Source: Paracoccus sp. IB05
Lineage (GTDB): Bacteria; Pseudomonadota; Alphaproteobacteria; Rhodobacterales; Rhodobacteraceae
DNA: 64,000 nt
Assembly (NCBI RefSeq): GCF_016405985.1
Contig: NZ_JAEFCF010000001.1
Location: 186,001 to 250,000 of the forward strand
Reading direction: 5' to 3'
Made by a program: the position numbers and the translations under genes. Each line of letters begins with the position of its first letter. Positions within the stretch are counted from its first letter, which is position 1. Of the stretch, positions 1 through 6,942 are shown piece by piece. The notes beneath the pieces were generated by a model. The model had not been told where the DNA came from, searched no databases, and was given only the letters and a program-made list of their open reading frames with translations.

Positions 1-582
1 CGTGTCGTGATGTTTGAAGAGCCAGCCCAGCATCGCATGCGACAGCGCCGTGATCACCGGATTGCCGAGGATCGCGGCCAGCGCCGTGTGAAAATCGATA
101 TCGGCGCGCATGAAGGCCGCCGTATCGCCAAGCGCCGCGCGCTGCAGGCCGACCAGCCCGCGCAGCCGCGCCACATCGGCAGGCGTCGCTTTGGTGGCGG
201 TCATCCGGGCCAGCCCGGTCTCGAACAGCTTTCGCGCATCGCGCAGATGGCCGAGATTGCCCGGCTCTGCTGCGATCAGAAGGCTCGCGATATCATTGAT
301 CTGATGCAGCGCCAGATCCGGGTTCAGCGGATTGACGCGGCTGCGTTCGCCATGGGAAATCGTGATCAGCCCCTGGGTGTGGAGCTGCTGCAAAGCCTCG
401 CGCACGGCGGGGCGGCCGACTCCCATCCGCGCCATCATCTCGCGCTCGGAGGGCAGGGCGTCGCCGGGGCGCAACTGACCCGAGGCGATCATGGCACGCA
501 GTTGTTCGACCACCGAATCCGACAGCTTGCGCCGTGCGACCGGCGCGAGAGAAAGATCGGAAGAGCGGGGTTCTGGCTTCAT
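1..582 (-). CDS. GntR-family (FadR subfamily) transcriptional regulator, 3' end cut by window
   Basis: The frame starts at the ATG at 582-580 and stays open to position 1, giving 194 codons, so the C-terminus lies outside the window. Residues about 17-80 form a GntR winged helix: KLSDSVVEQLRAMI, then LPSEREMMARMGVGRPAVREAL, the classic helix-turn-helix with its invariant P-S-E-R. The following helical segment (HLRDARKLFETGLARM, then DIDFHTALA) resembles the FCD effector domain of FadR, LldR and NanR-type repressors, including the D-x-x-F-H metal/ligand motif. Such proteins usually repress an adjacent catabolic or transport operon in response to a small acid or sugar acid. The target here is unknown because the gene's downstream side is outside the window; the neighbouring ugd gene diverges from it. 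A long plus-strand open frame through the same DNA is a GC-rich shadow. Confidence 0.85.
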   Translation of the reverse strand, partial: MKPEPRSSDLSLAPVARRKLSDSVVEQLRAMIASGQLRPGDALPSEREMMARMGVGRPAVREALQQLHTQGLITISHGERSRVNPLNPDLALHQINDIASLLIAAEPGNLGHLRDARKLFETGLARMTATKATPADVARLRGLVGLQRAALGDTAAFMRADIDFHTALAAILGNPVITALSHAMLGWLFKHHDT

Positions 583-782
583 GGCGGCCCTTATGTGGCG
601 CTTTGGCGGAGGAATGGTCCGGCGCAGTGGACTGATGATATAATGACCTGGGCGGCAGGGAAAGCGCGGCCTCGTCCGGGGCCTGCAAAACGTCCGTGGC
701 CTGCAAAACGGATGACAAAACCCGCTGACCGGTGCATGTAAGAAGCTGTTTCGAGGCGCGAGCCAGAGCGGAGAACAGCAGA

Positions 783-1949
783 ATGAAGATCGCCGTCGCC
801 GGGCTTGGCTATGTCGGATTGTCCAACGCCGTTTTGCTGGCGCGCCATCATGATGTCACAGCAGTCGATATCTCGGCCAGGCGGGTGGATCTGGTCAATG
901 CGGGACATTCGCCCATCGCAGACAGCGATATCGAGGCGGCGCTGGCGGCAGGCGGGCTGCGGCTGAGTGCCACGGTCGATGCGTCGGCGGCCTGGGCAGA
1001 TGCGGAATTTATCATCATCGCCACGCCGACCAATTACGATCCGGACACCAACTCTTTCGACACGTCGAGCGTCGAAGCGGTGATCGCGGATGTGATCCGC
1101 GTCAATCCCCTCGCAACCATCGTGGTCAAATCCACCGTGCCGGTCGGGTTCGTTGCCCGGATCCGCGCCGAATTGCACACAGAGCAGGTGATCTTCAGCC
1201 CGGAATTCCTGCGGGAGGGCCGTGCGCTTTACGACAATCTCCACCCTTCGCGGATCATCGTCGGCGAACGCTCGGACCGTGCCCGCCGCTTTGCCGGCCT
1301 GCTGCTGGAAGGCGCGGTCAGCAAGGATGTCGAGCTTCAGTTCACCGATCCGTCCGAGGCCGAGGCGATCAAGCTTTTCGCCAATACTTTCCTCGCGATG
1401 CGGGTCGCCTTTTTCAACGAGCTCGACAGCTATGCGCTGTCGCGCGATATGGACAGCCGCCAGATCATCGATGGCGTCTGCCTCGATCCGCGGATCGGCG
1501 CGCATTACAACAACCCCTCCTTCGGCTATGGCGGCTATTGCCTGCCGAAAGACACCAAACAGCTTCTGGCCAATTATTCCGAGGTGCCGCAGAATCTGAT
1601 CGCGGCGATTGTCGATGCCAACCGCACCCGGAAGGATTACCTCGCGGACCGGATCATTGCGCTGAAACCGCAGGTGGTGGGCGTCTACCGGCTGGTGATG
1701 AAAGCGGGCTCTGACAATTTCCGCCAGAGCTCGATCCAGGGCATCATGAAACGGATCAAGGCGAAGGGGATCCGCGTCGTGGTCTTCGAGCCGGCACTGG
1801 AAGAGGCCGAGTTTTTCGGATCGAAAGTCGAACGCGATCTTGCGGCGTTCAAGGCGGGATCGGATCTGATCCTCGCAAACCGCCGGACGCCCGAACTCGG
1901 GGATGTCGGCGACAAGGTTTTTACCCGCGATCTTTTCGGCGCGGATTGA
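783..1949 (+). CDS. ugd: UDP-glucose 6-dehydrogenase
   Basis: The 388-residue protein oxidises UDP-glucose to UDP-glucuronate with two NAD+, supplying nucleotide sugar for exopolysaccharide or lipid modification. The N-terminal Rossmann motif GLGYVGL is at residues 7-13, SPEFLREG is near residue 140, and the catalytic cysteine is C253 in [12 protein letters not shown]. The length of about 390 residues is that of the short HasB/Ugd-type enzymes. I chose the ATG at 783 rather than the in-frame ATG at 732 because GGAGA lies about 10 bp upstream and the mature protein begins directly with the nucleotide-binding strand. It is followed by a mannose-1-phosphate guanylyltransferase gene in the same orientation after 147 bp, which suggests a shared polysaccharide-precursor role. 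Confidence 0.93.
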   Translation: MKIAVAGLGYVGLSNAVLLARHHDVTAVDISARRVDLVNAGHSPIADSDIEAALAAGGLRLSATVDASAAWADAEFIIIATPTNYDPDTNSFDTSSVEAVIADVIRVNPLATIVVKSTVPVGFVARIRAELHTEQVIFSPEFLREGRALYDNLHPSRIIVGERSDRARRFAGLLLEGAVSKDVELQFTDPSEAEAIKLFANTFLAMRVAFFNELDSYALSRDMDSRQIIDGVCLDPRIGAHYNNPSFGYGGYCLPKDTKQLLANYSEVPQNLIAAIVDANRTRKDYLADRIIALKPQVVGVYRLVMKAGSDNFRQSSIQGIMKRIKAKGIRVVVFEPALEEAEFFGSKVERDLAAFKAGSDLILANRRTPELGDVGDKVFTRDLFGAD

Positions 1950-2096
1950 GGGCGGCGGGCATCGAAAAAGTGCCGGTGATGTCCCGCCACGGTCACCGGA
2001 ATGCCGCGATCCTTTGCAATCTGTTGGTCAGCGTGGCGAAATGCGCCCCCAGTAAGCCCAGACAGAATGCCGGATATGCCAGGAAGAAAGGTCAAT

Positions 2097-3557
2097 ATGG
2101 CCCAGACAGATCAGAAGATAGCGCCGGTCCTGCTGTGCGGCGGTTCGGGGACGCGGCTCTGGCCCCTGTCGCGCAAGAGCTATCCCAAGCAATTCGCGCT
2201 GGAAAGCGGCGGGATGACCCTGTTTCAGGCCTCGGCCGCGCGGCTTTCGGGCGAGGGGAACGGGCTTTGCTTTACGGCGCCCCTGATCGTCACCGGCAGC
2301 GATTTCCGGTTTATCGTCACCGAGCAGCTGGCGGCGATCGGCACCGATCCGGGCCCGATCCTGATCGAGCCTGCGGCCCGCAACACTGCGCCTGCGGTGC
2401 TGGCCGCCGCGCTTTATCTGCATCAGAACGATCCCGAAGCGGTGGCGCTGGTCGCGCCTTCGGATCATGCGATCCCCGACAGCGCCGCCTTCCGCGCGGC
2501 TGTCGCACGCGGGATGGAGGCGCTTTCCCGGGGCCAGATCGTGACCTTCGGCATCACCCCGGACCGGGCCGAAACCGGCTATGGCTGGCTCGAACTGGCG
2601 ACGGCATCAGAGGCGGGCGAGGCGGTGAAGCTCGGTCGTTTCGTCGAAAAGCCGGATGCTGCGCGCGCAACCACCATGTTAGAGGCGGGAAATTTCCTGT
2701 GGAATGCGGGGATCTTCCTGTTCCGCACTGCTGACCTGATCGCGGCCTATGAGAGTTTCGCCCCCGCGATGACGCTTGCCGTGCGCGAGGCGCTTGCGGG
2801 CGGCGTCAGCGATCTGGGCTTCCTGCGGCTCGCGGCGGCGCCCTGGGCGCAGATCGAGGATGTCTCGATTGACTATGCGGTGATGGAAAAGGCGGCGAAT
2901 CTTTCCGTGGTGCCGTTCTCGGGCAGCTGGTCGGATCTTGGCGGCTGGGATGCGGTCTGGCGCGATGGCGGCCCGGATGCCGAGGGCAATGTGCTTGGCG
3001 GTCATTCAACTGCGATTGACTGCCGCAACACGCTTTTGCGCTCGGAATCCGATGCGGTCGAGCTGGTCGGGATTGGGCTGGACGGGCTGATCGCGGTGGC
3101 GATGCCCGACGCAGTGCTGGTCGCACGCGCCGACCGGGCGCAGGATGTGAAAAAGGCGGTGGCGGCGCTCAAGGCCAAGGGCGCGCGTCAGGCCGAGACG
3201 CTGCCGCGTGATTTCCGGCCCTGGGGCTGGTATGAGAGCCTCGTGGTCGGCGACCGGTTCCAGGTCAAGCGCATCCATGTCCATCCGGGCGCCGCGCTCT
3301 CGCTGCAATCGCATTTCCATCGGTCAGAGCATTGGATCGTGGTCGAGGGCACTGCGCGTGTCACCGTCGATGACGAGGTGACGCTGCTGACGGAGAACCA
3401 GTCGGTCTATGTGCCGCTCGGCTCGATCCACCGGATGGAGAACCCGGGCAAGGTGCCGATGGTGCTTATCGAAGTTCAGACCGGCAGCTATCTGGGCGAG
3501 GATGACATCATCCGCTACGAGGATGTCTATGCGCGGGGCCAGGGCGCGAAGGGCTGA
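2097..3557 (+). CDS. manC: Bifunctional mannose-1-phosphate guanylyltransferase / mannose-6-phosphate isomerase (type II PMI)
   Basis: The 486-residue protein makes GDP-mannose. The N-terminal nucleotidyltransferase domain (about residues 1-340) starts with the pyrophosphorylase signature GGSGTRLWPLSRKSYPK (GGSGTR at 15-20) and carries the FVEKPD substrate motif. The C-terminal cupin (about 370-486) is the type II phosphomannose isomerase domain with RPWGWYESL, the metal-site segment SLQSHFHRSEHWIVVEG and the conserved YVPLGSIHRMENPG. The ATG at 2097 is preceded by AGGAAGAAAGG; an upstream ATG at 2001 would add 32 unconserved residues. It is close to AlgA/XanB/CpsB proteins. With ugd upstream, it points to production of a mannose- and glucuronate-containing surface polysaccharide, although no glycosyltransferase is in view. 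Confidence 0.93.
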   Translation: MAQTDQKIAPVLLCGGSGTRLWPLSRKSYPKQFALESGGMTLFQASAARLSGEGNGLCFTAPLIVTGSDFRFIVTEQLAAIGTDPGPILIEPAARNTAPAVLAAALYLHQNDPEAVALVAPSDHAIPDSAAFRAAVARGMEALSRGQIVTFGITPDRAETGYGWLELATASEAGEAVKLGRFVEKPDAARATTMLEAGNFLWNAGIFLFRTADLIAAYESFAPAMTLAVREALAGGVSDLGFLRLAAAPWAQIEDVSIDYAVMEKAANLSVVPFSGSWSDLGGWDAVWRDGGPDAEGNVLGGHSTAIDCRNTLLRSESDAVELVGIGLDGLIAVAMPDAVLVARADRAQDVKKAVAALKAKGARQAETLPRDFRPWGWYESLVVGDRFQVKRIHVHPGAALSLQSHFHRSEHWIVVEGTARVTVDDEVTLLTENQSVYVPLGSIHRMENPGKVPMVLIEVQTGSYLGEDDIIRYEDVYARGQGAKG

Positions 3558-3659
3558 GGACAGAAGTAAATCCGGACAGGTGCGGGTTCCGCTGCCTGCC
3601 CGGGCCAGGTCGGGCGGATCGCCCTCATCCTGCCTGCGGCAGCGGGGCGGCGCCTGACA

Positions 3660-4070
3660 TCAGTGTTGCGGTGCGCTGCTTTCGCCAAAGCCATGCATAC
3701 GCCGCGACCATTGCATGGCCACCATAAAGCCCTTGGTCGAAGGCAATATCACCAGCGCCAGGGGAATCACCGTCAGCGTCACGATCAGGCCGACAATGCC
3801 GGGCGTCAGGTCGGTATAGCTGAACAGACCATGGATCATGAACCCGGCGATATGGCAGATGATCAGCATGGTGATATAGGCCGGGCCGTCATCGGCCCTT
3901 TGATGCCAGAGTTCCTCGCCACAGGACGGGCATTGCCGTACCACCTTGAGATATGACGAGAAAATCGAGCCCTCACCGCAGGCCGGGCAGCGGCATATCA
4001 GGCCACGGCGGATCGCCTGTTTCAGCGGGCGTTCAGGAAGGTCTGCGGCGGAATGCGACGTATCGGTCAT
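3660..4070 (-). CDS. DUF983 family membrane protein
   Basis: The 136-residue protein has two zinc-ribbon-like cysteine pairs (CPACGEG near residue 34 and CPSCGEE near residue 49), the DUF983 hallmark HQRADDGPAYIT, and then two hydrophobic helices (about residues 70-90 and 95-115). Family members are common in Alphaproteobacteria and are often encoded near cytochrome oxidase or processing genes, but no biochemical role is established. It faces manC tail to tail. Function is unassigned; family membership is clear from the motif order. Confidence 0.88.
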   Translation of the reverse strand: MTDTSHSAADLPERPLKQAIRRGLICRCPACGEGSIFSSYLKVVRQCPSCGEELWHQRADDGPAYITMLIICHIAGFMIHGLFSYTDLTPGIVGLIVTLTVIPLALVILPSTKGFMVAMQWSRRMHGFGESSAPQH

Positions 4071-4306
4071 GCTGTCCTCGGGTCACGTAAGCCTGCGGGC
4101 GCTGCTGTTGGCCCGTTGCCAATGATGTAGGACAGTTTCATCATAAAGACAAGATCCCCGCAGTGTATGGGTCTGCGACGGAATGACCCATATACTCAGC
4201 CGGGATTGTGCGGATCGCGGCCCTTTGAGAGCCGGTGATAAGTGTCACGATGTCTGGTTTCCATCCTGAGATGGAAGAGCGAACTGCGCGCGGGGGCGGG
4301 GGCAGG

Positions 4307-4338
4307 GCGCCTGGCGCCGGGATGGCGCCGCCAGGCGC
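4307..4338 (-). terminator. Hairpin downstream of the orphan binding-protein gene
   Basis: Ten-base arms GCGCCTGGCG (4307-4316) and CGCCAGGCGC (4329-4338) are perfect complements, and the 12-base loop holds further GGCGCC repeats. It lies about 20 bp past the stop of the minus-strand gene at 4359. No U-run follows, so it may be an RNA-stabilising or Rho-assisted structure rather than a classic intrinsic terminator. The core GCCTGGCGCC recurs in the palindrome inside torS. Confidence 0.45.
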
Positions 4339-4358
4339 GCCAGAGGCGGCGCAAAAGC

Positions 4359-5663
4359 TCAGACACGCTGGCTCCAGAGCTGGCCATAGCGCTCCATCTC
4401 CCGATGTAAAAGGGCGCCGTGGCGGTCATACCAGTCGGTCACCGAGGTGAATTCACGAATATGCGCCTTGCCGCCGGATATTTCGACCACCGGCCAGTGT
4501 CCGACCAGGGCATTGGAAATGCCGAACAGGTCATCACCCCACCAGCGCGCGGGGCCGAAGACATGACGCAGTCCCCGACCCGATTTCATCGCCGCCAGCA
4601 CAGCATCCGGCGCGGTGCTGTCGGCGGCCTCGGCCGCCGCCTTCCACAGATCCAGGATCGCGGCATATTGCCAGGAGACCGAACTCCACTGGCCCGGAAA
4701 GCGCGCCTCATATTCGGCATGAAACCGCGCCGGTTCGCGAAAGTTCACCTCGGGGGCGGCAAGGGCGGGGTCGTCGAAATCGGGGAACTGAAAGATCGCG
4801 CCTTCGAGGAAGTCCGGCGAGGTATGGGCGATGATGCGGTCGTGGAAATCCAGCGTGCAGGAGAGGATCTGGCCGCGAAACCCCTGGCGGTAAAGCTGTT
4901 CGCAGATCGGCAGGGTATAGTCGGGGTAACAGGTGTCGAGGCAGACGATCTCGGGCCCGCCCGACAGCATCCGTCGCACCAGCGGCTCAAAATCGCTGGT
5001 GGCAGGGTCGAAAAAGAACGGCTCATCGGTCATGCGGATCCCGGCGGCGGCAAAGGCGGCCAGGTATGTTGCGATCGAGGGCAGGCCGAACACATCATCC
5101 TGGGCGCAGATCGCGGCGGAGCGGAGCCCGGGGCGGTTCCGCGCCAGCCAGTCGACACCAGTGACATTATAGATCGGGTGGACCTCGGCCGGGGCGATGA
5201 GTGTCGTGGTCTCGGGGCTGAGATCAGAGGGCAGCAGGGTCGAGGCGAGCATCCCCGTCTCCTGCACCAGGGGCGCCGCCCCGGGCCAGGTGTCGCCTCC
5301 CAGCATCATGAGAAAGCTGACGCCATCGCGCCGGATCAGCTTTTGCGCGCCGACCCTCGCACGGGCCGGGTCATATTCATCATCGAAAGCCAGAATCTCG
5401 ACCGGCAGCTGGCGCCCGCCAATGCGGATCCCGCCCGCCGCGTTGATCCATTCTGCCCAGAGCCGGCTGCCGTCCAGACCCGGTTGCCCCCAGGCGGCGA
5501 CCGGGCCGCTCAGGGGGCCGAGAAAGCCGATCCGCACCCGGTCTTCCGCGGCCCCGGCGGCGCGCGGCCAGAGCCCTGCCGTCAGCGCGCTGACCGTAGC
5601 GCCCAGGGTTGCGGTGAGGATGTTGCGGCGGTTCGCGCCGCCAGGGCGGGGGCTTTTCAGCAT
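4359..5663 (-). CDS. Branched-chain amino acid/amide-type ABC substrate-binding protein (orphan)
   Basis: The protein has about 434 residues with a twin-arginine-like leader (RRNILTATLGA, hydrophobic stretch, then AGA before mature residues). The body is a Peripla_BP_6-type fold: RIGFLGPLSGPVAAWGQ at the start, GGIRIGGRQLPVEILAFDDEYDP, and a long two-lobed domain to the end. Such proteins bind amino acids, urea or short amides in LivJ/UrtA/FmdD-type importers. No permease or ATPase of that class is nearby. It lies downstream of torT in the same orientation, 112 bp away, so it may act with the Tor sensory system or be an uncoupled binding protein. An alternative ATG at 5690 adds nine residues; the one at 5663 gives a better leader. 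Confidence 0.8.
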   Translation of the reverse strand: MLKSPRPGGANRRNILTATLGATVSALTAGLWPRAAGAAEDRVRIGFLGPLSGPVAAWGQPGLDGSRLWAEWINAAGGIRIGGRQLPVEILAFDDEYDPARARVGAQKLIRRDGVSFLMMLGGDTWPGAAPLVQETGMLASTLLPSDLSPETTTLIAPAEVHPIYNVTGVDWLARNRPGLRSAAICAQDDVFGLPSIATYLAAFAAAGIRMTDEPFFFDPATSDFEPLVRRMLSGGPEIVCLDTCYPDYTLPICEQLYRQGFRGQILSCTLDFHDRIIAHTSPDFLEGAIFQFPDFDDPALAAPEVNFREPARFHAEYEARFPGQWSSVSWQYAAILDLWKAAAEAADSTAPDAVLAAMKSGRGLRHVFGPARWWGDDLFGISNALVGHWPVVEISGGKAHIREFTSVTDWYDRHGALLHREMERYGQLWSQRV

Positions 5664-5775
5664 GGCTGTCCGTTTCGGGGCTGCCAGCATCAGGGCAAAG
5701 GCCCGGTCTCAAGTCAAGTAATTTCACGCTCAGGAAACTGGGTGCCGGTTGTGCTGCGGAAATACCGGGCGGGGC

Positions 5776-6867
5776 CTAGTCCGGCTCTGACGAAAACACC
5801 GGCGCGAAATCGGCAGGGGCGAGGGTCGCATCGGCATCATAGCTGCGGATTGTCTCTGGCGTCACGGTGACGATGGCCGGGCCGGCATGGCGGATGTCAA
5901 GCTTGCCCTCAATCGCGCGGACCGCCATTTCCACCGCCAGCCGCCCCTGCAGAACCGGGAAATCGGAAGGGGCCGCCAGGATCTTGCCGCGCAGGATGCC
6001 GCGATGCACGGCATGGGTCATGTAATCCGAGACGATGCCGATATCGTCGCGCCCGCGCGCGCGCAGGATCGACACCGCCGCCTCGGCCATCGGGCCGGAG
6101 CCGACGAGGTAATCGGGCCAGGGCGCCGCCTCCAGCACATCCTCGATCAGAAGCACCTGTTCTTCGCGTCCGGTATCACCATGCCGCACCGTCGTGATCC
6201 GGGCGGAACTGCCCGCAAGCGCGGCCCGGAACCCCTCATCGACGAAACGCACCCAGCCCGCGCCTTCCGGCCCGGGAAACCAGGCGACCGAGACCGGTGC
6301 ACTGCCTTTCGGGTGCCGCCTTGCCAGCGCGAGACCGGCGGCGGCGCCCATCTCGCGCCAAGGCACAGAGGCCTTGGCGCTGATGCCTTCGGGCGCGATA
6401 TCATTTACCGCAGCGATCACCGGCATGGTCCGGGCGATCCGGGTCAGCGCCGGCGTCATCCCGTCGTAAGACACTGTGCCGATGATCAGCGCATCGGCCC
6501 CGGCGGCCACGCAGGCCTCGGCCTGTTCGATCTGGCGCGCGAGATTTGGATAGCCGCCGGCCTCATAGAGCGTGAAGCCGACACCGAGGCGCCGTGCCTC
6601 TTCTGCCATGCCGTGATTGACGCTGAGCCAGTAGGAATCCTTGAGATGCGGGTAGAGGATGCAAAGCTGCCAGGGCTGAGCGGCGTGATCCAGCGGCTGA
6701 TAGCTGAGCGGATGGGTCGGGCTCGCGTCATCCATCGGGCGGTCATGGACCAGCAGGGACCAGGGTGCCCCGGTCGGCTCGGCGCGCAGCGCGCCGAACA
6801 ACCCGCTAAGGGCAAAAATCACGCCTGTCACGGCAATGAGGGCGGCGGTCGGACGGGTCATATGCAT
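5776..6867 (-). CDS. torT: TorT-like periplasmic TMAO-sensing protein
   Basis: The 363-residue protein has an N-terminal signal segment (PTAALIAVTGVIFALSGLFG, cleavage near LRA/EP). The mature part is a Peripla_BP_1/4-type fold with the TorT-type opening PWQLCILYPHLKDSYWLSVN and later ADALIIGTVSYDG, AVNDI and GIVSDYMTHAVHRGI. In E. coli, TorT binds trimethylamine N-oxide and docks on the periplasmic part of the sensor kinase TorS. It is divergent from torS, with only 75 bp between the start codons. The start used gives MHMTRP; the second ATG, two codons on, is equally possible. A longer open frame upstream of this start runs antisense through torS and is rejected. Confidence 0.87.
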   Translation of the reverse strand: MHMTRPTAALIAVTGVIFALSGLFGALRAEPTGAPWSLLVHDRPMDDASPTHPLSYQPLDHAAQPWQLCILYPHLKDSYWLSVNHGMAEEARRLGVGFTLYEAGGYPNLARQIEQAEACVAAGADALIIGTVSYDGMTPALTRIARTMPVIAAVNDIAPEGISAKASVPWREMGAAAGLALARRHPKGSAPVSVAWFPGPEGAGWVRFVDEGFRAALAGSSARITTVRHGDTGREEQVLLIEDVLEAAPWPDYLVGSGPMAEAAVSILRARGRDDIGIVSDYMTHAVHRGILRGKILAAPSDFPVLQGRLAVEMAVRAIEGKLDIRHAGPAIVTVTPETIRSYDADATLAPADFAPVFSSEPD

Positions 6868-6942
6868 TTTTCGGATGGCCTCGCGGCGGTTACGTGCCAG
6901 TTTCGGCGCAAATCCCAGGCAGGGAAAGAGGCGATTCAGGTG

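Noticed and set aside
5887-6942. Long open plus-strand frame continuing upstream of torS
   Set aside because: It runs antisense through the whole torT gene, has no family motifs and reflects high GC with few stop codons; the conserved TorS start is at 6943.
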